Shown: piece after piece, positions 43,053 through 51,628 of the stretch
How positions within the stretch are numbered: the stretch's first letter is position 1
How the letters are laid out: each line of letters opens with the position of its first letter
Position numbers and translations under genes: made by a program
The notes under the pieces: generated by a model
What the model saw: the letters and a program-made list of their open reading frames with translations, nothing else
Told to the model about the DNA's origin: nothing
Database searches by the model: none
Source: Nitrospira japonica
GTDB taxonomy: Bacteria; Nitrospirota; Thermodesulfovibrionia; UBA6902
DNA: 64,000 bases
Assembly (NCBI GenBank): GCA_020723105.1
Contig: DYJL01000002.1
Span: forward strand, 124,001 to 188,000
Reading direction: 5' to 3'

Positions 43053-44990
43053 TTGGACGACCTTAAATCAGCCTTCACCATACTGAAGAAAAACTTCCCT
43101 GACTATGAAGACCGGCCGCAGCAGGCGGAGATGGCGGAGGCGGTTCTTTCATGTCTCCAGAACAGGGAGAGACTTCTTGTTGAAGCAGGGACCGGTGTTG
43201 GCAAGTCGTTTGCCTATCTTATTCCAGCGATATTGTCGAATGAAAAGACGATCATCTCGACTGCTTCCATCGCATTACAGGATCAATTGATAAACAAGGA
43301 CCTGGTTTTTCTCCGGAAGGTTTTGCCTCAGAAGTTTTCCTTTGCCATGCTGAAAGGCAAGAACAACTATCTCTGCCTGAAGCGGGAGAGAGAGTTTTCC
43401 GAAATGAGCGAGGCGTACATTGATTTCCGTAACTGGATGTCTGATACCGGGACCGGGGATAAGGATGAAATTAACTTTATTCCGGATTTCTGGAACAGAG
43501 TCTGTGGTGATTCCAATGACTGCGGTGTCAATCAATGTCCTTTTTACAACGATTGTTTTTACTATAAACATTACAGGGCCCTCTATAAAAAAGATATTAT
43601 TGTGGTCAATCACCATCTCCTTGTGTTTGACTTATTATCGGCCTTCAATGTGCTCCCCTTTCACGCACAGCTTGTTATAGACGAAGCGCATCAGATTGAA
43701 AATGTAATTTCCCATGTTTGCGGCAGCACCCTGACTCATTCACATGTAACATGGCTTTTACATCGTTTGAGAAGTTTGAAGATTGAGGTCAGCCGCCTGT
43801 TCGAGGATGTGGAGAGGTTTTTTAAAGATCCCCTCATATCCTCTTTCCCAACGTCTAAAGCAGGGATCCCCGCTGAGATAGTCGGGAAATTAGAAAAATT
43901 GAAAGAACAGCTTGCGTTTGATAAAGTATCTCACAGGTTGAACCTCTATAAAGATTCAGCTGAGAGTGATGAGGTGCGGGACCGGGCTGAAACGACAATT
44001 CTTTATGTCAGATCGCTTGAAGGCCTTATTGATGATTTTATTGCGCAGGACAGTGAAGACAGGGTTTATTATATGACAGAAAACAGGAAGACTCTGGAAT
44101 TAAAAAGCAGTCTTATTGAATGTCAGAAGCCCTTCAGCGAACTGGTGAGTAGCTATGAGAGTGTTACTATGACGTCTGCTACGCTGACGGCGGGAGGGGC
44201 TTTTAATTTTATAAAAGACAGACTTGGAATCACGGATGCAAAGGAACTGATAATTGGTTCGCCGTTTGATTTCAGAAAGCAGGCGCAGCTCTATCTTGAA
44301 AGGCAGTTGCCATCTCCTGTTAAGGGGAACAGCGAACTTTTCCAGAAGGAGAGTCTTAGGATTATTGAAGGCCTTATTAATGCATCAAAAGGCCGGGCAC
44401 TCGCATTGTTTACTTCATATAATCATTTACGTTTTGCAGAAAAGACAATAACAACGGACTATCCTGTTAAAGCACAGGGCGATATGCCGCCTTTAAGACT
44501 CATTGAATGGTTTAAGGATACTCCTAATTCCGTTCTTCTTGCGACCGCTACTTTCTGGCAGGGAATTGATATCAAGGGTGAGGAGTTAAGTCTGGTAATC
44601 ATTGTGAAGATGCCATTTGGCTCTCCGGGCGATCCGGTGTACGACAAACGGTGCAGAAGACTCGGTGACAGATGGTTTGGCGACCTTGCGCTTCCATCGG
44701 CAATACTTCAACTGAGGCAGGGGGTGGGGCGTCTCATCAGAAGCATTGACGACAGAGGGGTAGTTGCAATACTTGATACACGGCTGGTGAACAGTTCATA
44801 CGGCAGAATAGTAGTTTCATCCCTGCCGGAGATGGAGATCGTTCATAAGGTTGAGGACGTGAAGAGGTTTTTCGAGTCTGTGCCGCAAGACGGCAATATT
44901 TTACCAACACTCAGGGGAGCCTCTACAAAAAAGGGGGGAAATGAATATAATGTAAAACCGGAGGGCAGGAAGGCTAAGACCGTATGCTGA
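43053..44990 (+). CDS. dinG: DinG-family Fe-S DNA helicase
   Basis: A 645-residue SF2 helicase of the XPD/DinG group. Walker A EAGTGVGKSFAYL (about 41-53), then four Cys around an Fe-S cluster (NNYLCLKRE ... VCGDSNDCGVNQCPFYNDCF), DEAH in VIDEAHQIENV, TSATLTAGG, and the late LRQGVGRLIRSIDDRGVVAI motif VI. DinG unwinds DNA with 5'-3' polarity and can resolve R-loops. The frame starts at a TTG (43053) with AGGG upstream. Its end overlaps the DUF1284 gene by 7 bases, making a dinG-DUF1284-rmuC operon with a DNA-repair flavour. Confidence 0.92.
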   Translation: MDDLKSAFTILKKNFPDYEDRPQQAEMAEAVLSCLQNRERLLVEAGTGVGKSFAYLIPAILSNEKTIISTASIALQDQLINKDLVFLRKVLPQKFSFAMLKGKNNYLCLKREREFSEMSEAYIDFRNWMSDTGTGDKDEINFIPDFWNRVCGDSNDCGVNQCPFYNDCFYYKHYRALYKKDIIVVNHHLLVFDLLSAFNVLPFHAQLVIDEAHQIENVISHVCGSTLTHSHVTWLLHRLRSLKIEVSRLFEDVERFFKDPLISSFPTSKAGIPAEIVGKLEKLKEQLAFDKVSHRLNLYKDSAESDEVRDRAETTILYVRSLEGLIDDFIAQDSEDRVYYMTENRKTLELKSSLIECQKPFSELVSSYESVTMTSATLTAGGAFNFIKDRLGITDAKELIIGSPFDFRKQAQLYLERQLPSPVKGNSELFQKESLRIIEGLINASKGRALALFTSYNHLRFAEKTITTDYPVKAQGDMPPLRLIEWFKDTPNSVLLATATFWQGIDIKGEELSLVIIVKMPFGSPGDPVYDKRCRRLGDRWFGDLALPSAILQLRQGVGRLIRSIDDRGVVAILDTRLVNSSYGRIVVSSLPEMEIVHKVEDVKRFFESVPQDGNILPTLRGASTKKGGNEYNVKPEGRKAKTVC

Positions 44991-45388
44991 AACTGAGAGG
45001 CCACCATCTTATATGTCTGTATTTTTTCAGCGGAGAGGGGTATGACAGCGTCTTTACTGAAAACTTAACAGATGTCCTCCGAAGGACTGTTGGTGAAGAC
45101 ATTAAAGTATGTGGGGACGTAGACGATGTCTGTGTAAGATGCCCTTATTGCAACGGATCCAGATGTGAATATGCCGAAGACGCTGATGAAGGTATAAAAA
45201 TGATGGATGACATGGCACTGTCTCTTCTTGGTATGGAAAAAGGTTCAATCATTAGATGGGAAAGGATTAAAGAAAGACTGCCGGAAATATTCCATGAATG
45301 GCACAAACATCAATGCAGGGGATGCGAGTGGCACAAGGTGTGTGAGAAGTCAGAGGAGTGGATGATAAAGAGTGAGGCCCTTAAATGA
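44984..45388 (+). CDS. DUF1284 cysteine-rich protein
   Basis: A 134-residue protein beginning LKLRGHHLICLYFFSGEGYD, the DUF1284 signature, with eight further Cys in pairs (VCVRCPYC, RCEYA, HQCRGCEWHKVCEK) suggesting an iron-sulfur or zinc centre. Biochemical role unknown. It overlaps dinG upstream by 7 bases and rmuC downstream by 4, so it is translationally coupled to two DNA-processing proteins. Confidence 0.85.
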   Translation: MLKLRGHHLICLYFFSGEGYDSVFTENLTDVLRRTVGEDIKVCGDVDDVCVRCPYCNGSRCEYAEDADEGIKMMDDMALSLLGMEKGSIIRWERIKERLPEIFHEWHKHQCRGCEWHKVCEKSEEWMIKSEALK

Positions 45389-46920
45389 CGGCTATATTAA
45401 TAATATTAACAGCTCTGGTTTCGGTTGCAATTATTTTGCTGCTTGTATTACTGACACGGAATTCAAATGCAAAATTACTGCAGATAGAAACTCAATTGTC
45501 AGCTTTTGAGAAGAACCAGGAAAGGACGGAGAGGTCTTTAAAGGAAGAAATAGCACAGAACAGGGAAGAAACCACTCATAATTCAAGACAGTTGCGTGAA
45601 GAGATAATTAACAGCATGGCTAATATTGCCAATTTGCAGAAAGACCAGCTGGATATTTTTTCAAAACAGCTTACTGCTCTGACGTCTTCCAATGAAGATA
45701 AGCTTGGCAGAATGACTCAGATGGTTGAAGAAAAATTAAGACTTCTGCAGGAACAGATTAATTTAAATGACAAAGACAACAGAGACGCATTGAGTAAGTC
45801 TTTAAAATCTTTTGAAGACAGGTTTGCTGTAAATGTTAAAGAGTTTAATGAGCTTCAAAGGCAGAAATTCGATAATATGGCAAACAAACAGACAGAACTG
45901 ATTCAATCTACCGAGACAAAGTTGGATAAAATGAGAGAGACCGTAGAAGCAAAATTAAAACAAATCCAGGACGACAGCAGTGAAAAACTCGAAAAGATGA
46001 GAGCGACAGTAGATGAAAAACTTCATAAAACCCTCGAAGAGCGCCTCAGCCAGTCCTTCAAGATAGTCAGCGAAAAACTGGAGTTGGTTCATAAAGGATT
46101 AGGAGACATGCAAAATCTTGCTGTCGGCGTTGGGGATCTTAAGAAAGTTTTGTCAAATGTGAAGACGCGCGGGATAATCGGAGAAATCATGCTTGGCAAT
46201 ATTCTGGAGCAGATCCTGACACCGGAGCAATATGCAAAAAATGTAGCTACTAAAAAAGGCAGCCGGGATAATGTGGAGTTTGCAATCAGGCTTCCCGGTA
46301 AAGACGATTCAGGTGAAATTGTTTATTTGCCTCTTGATTCTAAATTTCCGAGGGAGAACTATGAGGCATTGGTTGATGCTTATGAACACGGAAGCCCGGC
46401 AGCGATTGAAGAGGCCGGGAAACTTCTTGAAGGTAATATTAAAAAATTTGCCAAGGATATAAGAGATAAATATATTGACCCTCCAAACACAACGGATTTT
46501 GGGATTATGTTTCTGCCGATTGAGGGGCTTTACGCTGAAGTTGTTCGAAGACCTGCACTGCTTGAGGTTTTGCAGATAGAATATAAAATAATGATTGCCG
46601 GGCCCACAACACTATCTGCATTCCTGAATAGTCTGCAGATGGGATTCAGAACCCTGGCAATTGAAAAACGCTCCAGCGAAGTATGGAAGATTTTAGGAGC
46701 CGTTAAAACAGAATTTGAGAGGTTTGGAACTGTTTTAAAGAAAGCACAGGAAAAGATAAAGGAAGCGGATGATGAAATAGACAAACTTGTCGGCGTGAGA
46801 ACAAGACAGATCCAGCGAAAACTTAAAAACGTACAGGAATTGCCGTCACAGGAGTCCTTGTTGTATATATCTGATGAGACTTCTGAAAATGATGAAACAG
46901 AAAATGAGGGCAGCAATTAA
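45385..46920 (+). CDS. rmuC: DNA recombination protein RmuC
   Basis: A 511-residue protein with an N-terminal membrane helix (about 3-24), a long coiled coil (about 28-235; repeated MVEEKLRLLQEQINLNDKDN-like heptads), and the RmuC nuclease-like domain (LSNVKTRGIIGEIMLGNILE, VYLPLDSKFPRENYEALVDA, GIMFLPIEGLYAEVVRRP). E. coli RmuC limits inversions at short inverted repeats; here the genome is rich in such repeats. Overlaps DUF1284 by 4 bases. Ends in an acidic tail. Confidence 0.93.
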   Translation: MTAILIILTALVSVAIILLLVLLTRNSNAKLLQIETQLSAFEKNQERTERSLKEEIAQNREETTHNSRQLREEIINSMANIANLQKDQLDIFSKQLTALTSSNEDKLGRMTQMVEEKLRLLQEQINLNDKDNRDALSKSLKSFEDRFAVNVKEFNELQRQKFDNMANKQTELIQSTETKLDKMRETVEAKLKQIQDDSSEKLEKMRATVDEKLHKTLEERLSQSFKIVSEKLELVHKGLGDMQNLAVGVGDLKKVLSNVKTRGIIGEIMLGNILEQILTPEQYAKNVATKKGSRDNVEFAIRLPGKDDSGEIVYLPLDSKFPRENYEALVDAYEHGSPAAIEEAGKLLEGNIKKFAKDIRDKYIDPPNTTDFGIMFLPIEGLYAEVVRRPALLEVLQIEYKIMIAGPTTLSAFLNSLQMGFRTLAIEKRSSEVWKILGAVKTEFERFGTVLKKAQEKIKEADDEIDKLVGVRTRQIQRKLKNVQELPSQESLLYISDETSENDETENEGSN

Positions 46921-46953
46921 CAATGTTGAATTGCCCCTATTTGGAGAGAAATT

Positions 46954-47910
46954 ATGGCAAACATTCTTGAACAGGCAGTGAAAATCAGAAGAATATGGTG
47001 GGCCTTCAGGCAGGCGAGGGTACTTCTTACAGCCAACAATTACAGGGTATTTGATTGTCTGAAGAAACCGTCATCTGCAATGGCAGTTGCAAAAAAAATA
47101 AATACAGATTTGAGAGCAACTAGGATATTGCTTGATGCGCTTACCGGACTTGGTTTTATTAAAAAGCAAGATGACAGATATCAGAATACAAACATTGCCA
47201 CCAGGTTTCTCGTCTTAGACAGCCCGCATTATCAGGGCCATATAATCAGACATGCAGAGACTTTGTGGCAGAACTGGTCAGGGCTTGATGAAATTGTAAA
47301 GACAGGAAAGCCGTATCGCAGGGCGCATAACCATGAGGCATTTATTCTTGGCATGCACGATCTGGCATCTCTGAAAGTTGGAAAAGTCATCAGGGCAATT
47401 GGTTTAAAAGGGGTTCATACTGCGCTTGATCTTGGAGGAGGCCCCGGTACGTATTCAATAGAAATGGCAAGAAAGGGCGTAAAGGTAACGCTCTTTGACA
47501 GGCCCGAGACTGTCAAGATTGCAAAGAGGGTTATCAAAAATTCAAAGTCAGCCAATATCAACTTCATTCAAGGCGATTTTATCCATGATGATATAGGCAA
47601 AGGATATGATTTAATCTTTGCCAGTCAGATATTACACGCAAATTCGAAAAAAGATAATATCATGCTTTTGAAAAAATGCAAAAAAGTGCTTAATAAAAAC
47701 GGCAGGATGGTTATTCAGGAATTCAAAATATCAAAAGATCTGACACAGCCGCCAAACGGCGCACTCTTTTCAGTGAATATGCTCGTTAACACAGAGGGTG
47801 GTAGATGTTATTCCCCTGATGAGATGAAGAAGTGGTTAAAGAAAATAGGCCTGAAAGATATAAAAGAAAAATCAATTGATGACTCGGCGCTGATCAGCGC
47901 GATAAAGTAA
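46954..47910 (+). CDS. SAM-dependent O-methyltransferase-like protein
   Basis: A 318-residue class I methyltransferase of the plant/bacterial O-methyltransferase (Methyltransf_2) type. The N-terminal part (about 10-100) looks like the winged-helix dimerisation domain (LLTANNYRVFDCLKKPSSAM, RILLDALTGLGFI). SAM-binding motif ALDLGGGPGTYSIEMARKG (about 155-173) is followed by VTLFDRPETVKIAKRVI and a late LFASQILHANSKKDN-like region with His as possible base. Substrate unknown; lies 4 bases before the dGTPase gene. Confidence 0.85.
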   Translation: MANILEQAVKIRRIWWAFRQARVLLTANNYRVFDCLKKPSSAMAVAKKINTDLRATRILLDALTGLGFIKKQDDRYQNTNIATRFLVLDSPHYQGHIIRHAETLWQNWSGLDEIVKTGKPYRRAHNHEAFILGMHDLASLKVGKVIRAIGLKGVHTALDLGGGPGTYSIEMARKGVKVTLFDRPETVKIAKRVIKNSKSANINFIQGDFIHDDIGKGYDLIFASQILHANSKKDNIMLLKKCKKVLNKNGRMVIQEFKISKDLTQPPNGALFSVNMLVNTEGGRCYSPDEMKKWLKKIGLKDIKEKSIDDSALISAIK

Positions 47911-47913
47911 TTC

Positions 47914-48942
47914 ATGAACATCCGGGAGCAGACAGAAGAAATAGAAAGACAAGTCCTTCATTCAAGAGCCTGTTTGAGTTCGCAAAGCAAGGGCAGAATA
48001 AAAAAAGAGAAGGAAGATGACTTGCGGACGTGCTTTCAGCGCGATAGGGACAGGATTATCCATTCAAAGGCCTTCAGAAGACTGAAGCATAAGACACAGG
48101 TTTTTCTTGCGCCAAAGGGCGATCACTACAGGACGAGGCTGACTCATACGCTTGAAGTTTCGCAGATTGCAAGGACCCTTGCCCGTGCGCTCAGGCTGAA
48201 TGAAGATTTAACAGAAGCGATTGCGCTTGGACACGATCTGGGACATACCCCTTTTGGTCATGCTGGAGAAGATGTTCTGCGAGAGATTTATCCCGGCGGT
48301 TTTAAGCATTATGAACAGAGCCTCAGGGTCGTTGACGTTCTTGAGAGGGATGGACAAGGGCTTAATTTAACCTATGAGGTGAGAGACGGGATAGTAAAAC
48401 ATTCAAAAGGCAAGGGCGCAATATTTTCCTCCCGTGACAAAAGCGAAACTCTGGAAGGACAGATAGTGAGGGTTTCAGATGTAATTGCATATGTGAATCA
48501 TGACCTCGATGACTCTTTACGCGCAGGCGTTCTGAAGCGTTCAGGCATCCCTCCAGAGTTTTTCAGGACAGGAGAGACCCATGCAAAGAGAATTGATGCA
48601 ATGGTTAGGGACGTGATAGATAATTCCCTGTCAGTAGGATTAAAAGAAGTCATGATGAGTGAGCCGATGAAAGAGATTACCCATTTCCTGCGGGATTTCC
48701 TCTATAAAAATGTATATGAAAGTGAGGCTTCAAAAAAAGAATTTAAGAAGGCGCGTAAGATTCTTTTTGATTTATATAATTACTATATGGAACATGCGGA
48801 TGAAGTATTTAAGGAGTTTACAAAGGAGCCTGTTGATGGTAAAAACCGGATGGTTTGCGATTTTATAGCAGGAATGACTGACAGGTTTGCCCTTATTATG
48901 TATGAAAAACTTTTTCTCCCACAACCCTGGCTGGTGCTTTAG
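47914..48942 (+). CDS. dgt: dGTP triphosphohydrolase-like HD protein
   Basis: Hydrolyses dNTPs (classically dGTP to deoxyguanosine and triphosphate). The 342-residue protein has the HD-domain signature: [40 protein letters not shown], then [19 protein letters not shown] with the metal-binding HD pair, and a later [12 protein letters not shown]. Size matches the short Dgt subgroup. May be co-transcribed with the methyltransferase gene (4-base gap). An ATTTTATT/AATAAAAT inverted pair follows the stop and may end the transcript. Confidence 0.93.
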   Translation: MNIREQTEEIERQVLHSRACLSSQSKGRIKKEKEDDLRTCFQRDRDRIIHSKAFRRLKHKTQVFLAPKGDHYRTRLTHTLEVSQIARTLARALRLNEDLTEAIALGHDLGHTPFGHAGEDVLREIYPGGFKHYEQSLRVVDVLERDGQGLNLTYEVRDGIVKHSKGKGAIFSSRDKSETLEGQIVRVSDVIAYVNHDLDDSLRAGVLKRSGIPPEFFRTGETHAKRIDAMVRDVIDNSLSVGLKEVMMSEPMKEITHFLRDFLYKNVYESEASKKEFKKARKILFDLYNYYMEHADEVFKEFTKEPVDGKNRMVCDFIAGMTDRFALIMYEKLFLPQPWLVL

Positions 48943-49006
48943 CTTTAAAGATTTTATTTGCATAAATTGCCCGAATAAAATATAATTTTTATTAAACCAG
49001 ATTGTC

Positions 49007-49035
49007 TTGACAACAAGGATATGTCCTTTTATAAT
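49007..49035 (+). promoter_or_regulatory. Consensus sigma-70 promoter of ihfA
   Basis: TTGACA at 49007-49012 and TATAAT at 49030-49035 with a 17-base spacer: an exact match to the consensus. It sits 26 bases before the ihfA ATG. Confidence 0.85.
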
Positions 49036-49061
49036 TTATAAAAAATCAACAGGGGGTTATC

Positions 49062-49340
49062 ATGACAAAGGCGGATCTATCCGATAAACTTTATGAAAAA
49101 ATCGGTCTTCCTAAAAAAGAAGCTACAGCAATCGTTGAGACGATTTTTGAATCAATGAAGGGTATTCTTTCAGAAGGGGAATCTATAAAGATAACTGGAT
49201 TTGGAACCTTCCTTGTCAGGAAAAAGGGATCCCGCAGGGGAAGAAATCCGAAGACTGGAACTGAGCTTGAAATAGAGCAGAGAAGAGTTGTTACTTTTAA
49301 ACCAAGCTTGCAATTTAAAGATCTCGTTGAGAAGGTATAA
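49062..49340 (+). CDS. ihfA: Integration host factor alpha / HU-family DNA-bending protein
   Basis: A 92-residue HU/IHF-fold protein: MTKADLSDKLYEKIGLPKKE, GFGTFLVRKKGSRRGRNPKT (the DNA-inserting beta arm with Pro), and VVTFKPSLQFKDLVEKV. It bends DNA and assists regulation and recombination. IHF-alpha is preferred over HU because of the R-N-P-K-T arm and the following merR-type gene, an arrangement known for ihfA. Preceded by an exact consensus promoter, so likely abundant. AGGGGG lies upstream of the ATG. Confidence 0.9.
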   Translation: MTKADLSDKLYEKIGLPKKEATAIVETIFESMKGILSEGESIKITGFGTFLVRKKGSRRGRNPKTGTELEIEQRRVVTFKPSLQFKDLVEKV

Positions 49341-49346
49341 TTCCTA

Positions 49347-49688
49347 ATGGGAGCTTCATCCCGAAAGAATGTCAGTTCAGACAGACTCTTTTATAAAATC
49401 GGGGAAATCAGTGAGATAACGGAATTAGAGCCCTATGTTTTAAGATATTGGGAAACAGAATTCCCTTTTCTTAACCCCCGAAAAAATAAAACAGGTCAGA
49501 GAGTGTATACACGAAAAGACCTGGAAATTGTCCTCCAGATAAAGAATCTTCTTTATAAGGAAAAATATACAATTGCAGGCGTCAGAAAAAAATTTGGCGA
49601 GAGTGTGCCAAAGAAAAACAGTATCTCTATACAGACAATTAAGGAGATCAGACGGAAATTAAAGGAGATACTGAATATTTTAAAGTAA
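49347..49688 (+). CDS. MerR-family transcriptional regulator
   Basis: A 113-residue protein with a MerR-type winged helix: YKIGEISEITELEPYVLRYW, then PFLNPRKNKTGQRVYTRKDL and a helix with LLYKEKYTIAGVRKK. It is short, lacking the C-terminal effector domain of metal sensors, as in the small MerR proteins found next to ihfA. It starts 6 bases after ihfA and probably shares its promoter. Effector unknown. Confidence 0.92.
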   Translation: MGASSRKNVSSDRLFYKIGEISEITELEPYVLRYWETEFPFLNPRKNKTGQRVYTRKDLEIVLQIKNLLYKEKYTIAGVRKKFGESVPKKNSISIQTIKEIRRKLKEILNILK

Positions 49689-49738
49689 GTTGTTAATTGT
49701 TTTTTAGTCTGACAGCTAACAACTAATAACTAACAACT
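49688..49738. repeat. AT-rich hairpin of AGTTGTTA units before tRNA-Pro
   Basis: AGTTGTTA at the left pairs with TAACAACT at the right; between them lie TTTTTTAGTC and repeated CTAACAACTAATAA units of about 7 bases. Starts at the stop of the MerR gene and ends 7 bases before tRNA-Pro. Confidence 0.7.
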
Positions 49739-49745
49739 AAATGTA

Positions 49746-49821
49746 CGGGGCGTAGCGCAGCCTGGTTTAGCGCACTCGCTTGGGGTGCGAGAGGTCGGCC
49801 GTTCGAATCGGCTCGCCCCGA
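49746..49821 (+). tRNA. tRNA-Pro (anticodon GGG)
   Basis: Acceptor CGGGGCG/CGCCCCG, D arm AGCGCAGCCTGGTTTAGCGC, anticodon stem CTCGC/GCGAG with loop TTGGGGT (anticodon GGG), T arm GGCCGTTCGAATCGGCT, discriminator A. CCA is not encoded, in contrast to the other two tRNAs in the window. Confidence 0.96.
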
Positions 49822-49849
49822 TTATTTCTTTTGTTTTTGGGGAGGATCA

Positions 49850-50011
49850 ATGAGAAGAAAGTTATTTTTTGGTCTTGTTATGCTGCTTGTCAGCCTTATG
49901 TTAACCGCAGGTTGTAACAAAACAGAGAAACATGTACATTCTAAAGAAGATACCTCTCAGACAACGCCAACAGAGCCGGCCCCTGTTCCTGAAGGAACGC
50001 CGAAATATTAA
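49850..50011 (+). CDS. Small lipoprotein, unknown function
   Basis: A 53-residue frame with a basic start (MRRK), a hydrophobic core (LFFGLVMLLVSLML) and a lipobox TAGC with Cys22, then a short hydrophilic tail rich in Thr, Pro and Glu (CNKTEKHVHSKEDTSQTTPT and following). GGAGG lies 4-5 bases before the ATG. The mature part is only about 32 residues and looks disordered. No family recognised; a membrane-anchored small lipoprotein is all that can be said. Confidence 0.8.
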   Translation: MRRKLFFGLVMLLVSLMLTAGCNKTEKHVHSKEDTSQTTPTEPAPVPEGTPKY

Positions 50012-50077
50012 CCCGGGCAAGGCGAAGTTTATTCTTTTTAGTAAAATTCAGCAGATTAACTATAAGATAAATAATAT

Positions 50078-50106
50078 TTGAACTTAGTGAATGTTTTGGT
50101 TATTAT
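50078..50106 (+). promoter_or_regulatory. Probable promoter of the sugar-nucleotide cluster, near-leaderless
   Basis: TTGAAC (50078-50083) and TATTAT (50101-50106) with a 17-base spacer. Transcription would begin around 50112-50116, at or just before the ATG at 50116, and there is no Shine-Dalgarno in front of that ATG. Confidence 0.5.
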
Positions 50107-50115
50107 AAAAACTCT

Positions 50116-51183
50116 ATGAAAGCCATCATCCTTAGCGGAGGCAAAGGCACACGCTTAAGGCCGTTGACTTACTCCGGCGCTAAACAGCTTGTCCCGATAG
50201 CAAATAAACCCATCCTTTTTTACTGTATAGAAAATATTGTAGATGCCGGGATTAAAGATGTAGGCATGATTATCTCGCCCGAAACAGGGCAGGAAATTAA
50301 AGACATCACGGGAGACGGAAGCCGTTGGGGGATTAATATACACTATATCACACAGGATGTTCCAGGCGGGCTTGCGCATGCTATTAAAACGGCTCGGGAT
50401 TTTCTGGCTGATTCGGCATTTGTAATGTATTTAGGGGACAATCTTATCGGCACGGGTATAGATAAATTTGTTGATGAATTCAAAAAGAACTCGCCCGAAG
50501 CGCTTATTCTCCTTAAAGAAGTGGACAATCCGAAACAATTTGGTGTTGCAGATGTTTCACCAGAGGGAAAGGTGCTTAGACTCATTGAGAAACCCGATGT
50601 TCCTCCTTCAAATCTGGCCCTTGTAGGTATATATATGTTTTCACCAAAAATACACGAGGCTATAGATAGGATAACGCCTTCAAAGAGGGGAGAACTTGAA
50701 ATAACAGATGCTATTCAGGAATTGATCAATATGGGATGCAATGTTGAGAGTTTTGTACTTGATATGTGGTGGCTAGATACAGGTAAGAAGGATGATATGC
50801 TGACGGCAAATGCCATTGTTCTGGATGAATGGCTGAAAGGCAATATTAATGGCAACGTAAACAGTACGAGCAAGATTCTTGGACGAGTCTCTGTCGGCAA
50901 GGGAACGATTATCAGGAACAGCACCATCAGGGGGCCGGTGGTGATTGGCGAAAATGCAACCATAGAGAATTCTTTTATTGGTCCACATACAAGCATTGGC
51001 AATAATGTAAGTATCATAAAATCTTCAGTTGAGCATTCAGTTATTATGGATAATAGTGAATTGAAAAATATTGAGCGGCTTGAAGAAAGTCTCGTAGGAC
51101 GGAGGGTGAGAATTACTGAAAACAGGGTAACGCATAAAGCCTTGAGACTAATGCTTGGTGATGATTCTGTAGTGGAGGTGTAA
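50116..51183 (+). CDS. rfbA: Glucose-1-phosphate thymidylyltransferase (long form)
   Basis: Makes dTDP-glucose from dTTP and glucose-1-phosphate. The 355-residue protein has the nucleotidyltransferase signature LSGGKGTRLRPLTYSGAKQL (6-25), LGDNLIGTG, and a C-terminal left-handed beta-helix with hexad repeats (KGTIIRNSTIRGPVVIGEN, IGNNVSIIKSSVEHSVIMD). This is the long, StrD-like form of about 355 residues rather than the 290-residue RmlA. It heads the cluster rfbA-rfbC-like-rfbB-rfbD. No ribosome site is visible; a promoter lies almost on the ATG. Confidence 0.93.
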   Translation: MKAIILSGGKGTRLRPLTYSGAKQLVPIANKPILFYCIENIVDAGIKDVGMIISPETGQEIKDITGDGSRWGINIHYITQDVPGGLAHAIKTARDFLADSAFVMYLGDNLIGTGIDKFVDEFKKNSPEALILLKEVDNPKQFGVADVSPEGKVLRLIEKPDVPPSNLALVGIYMFSPKIHEAIDRITPSKRGELEITDAIQELINMGCNVESFVLDMWWLDTGKKDDMLTANAIVLDEWLKGNINGNVNSTSKILGRVSVGKGTIIRNSTIRGPVVIGENATIENSFIGPHTSIGNNVSIIKSSVEHSVIMDNSELKNIERLEESLVGRRVRITENRVTHKALRLMLGDDSVVEV

Positions 51184-51184
51184 T

Positions 51185-51628
51185 ATGGAAGGACTCCAGA
51201 TAAAACAGGTGCTGCTTTACAAAGATCAGAGGGGCTGGCTTGGAGAGATAATAAGAGAAGATGAATCGGAAATTACGCCGGCCATGATGTATTTGTCAAT
51301 GACAAGACCGGGACTTATCAGGGGCCCGCATGAACACAGAAAACAGACAGACTGTTTCTGTTTTGTCGGCAAATTCAGAATTTATTTATGGGACAATAGG
51401 AAAAAATCTTCTACCTACCTGGAGAAAAAAATTGTGGATACGTCTGACGTCCCTACAATAGCAATTGTGCCGCCAGGAATAGTGCATGCTTATAAAAATA
51501 TCGGCAGTACCGATGGGTTAGTAATAAATTTACCGGATAAGCTTTATAAAGGTTGGGGCAAAACCGAAACGATAGATGAAATAAGATATGAAGATGAACA
51601 AAAAAGCCCTTTTCGGATAGAAGATTAA
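51185..51628 (+). CDS. RmlC-like cupin, possible dTDP-sugar 3,5-epimerase
   Basis: A 147-residue cupin-type protein (LYKDQRGWLGEIIREDE, RGPHEHRKQTDCFCFVGKFR, IAIVPPGIVHAYKNIG). Position between rfbA and rfbB suggests it does the 3,5-epimerase step to dTDP-4-keto-rhamnose. It is shorter than standard RmlC (about 180) and carries RGPHEH where RmlC usually has RGLHYQ, so another epimerase or isomerase in the dTDP-sugar family is possible. GGAGGTG precedes the ATG by 5 bases. Starts 1 base after the rfbA stop. Confidence 0.8.
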   Translation: MEGLQIKQVLLYKDQRGWLGEIIREDESEITPAMMYLSMTRPGLIRGPHEHRKQTDCFCFVGKFRIYLWDNRKKSSTYLEKKIVDTSDVPTIAIVPPGIVHAYKNIGSTDGLVINLPDKLYKGWGKTETIDEIRYEDEQKSPFRIED

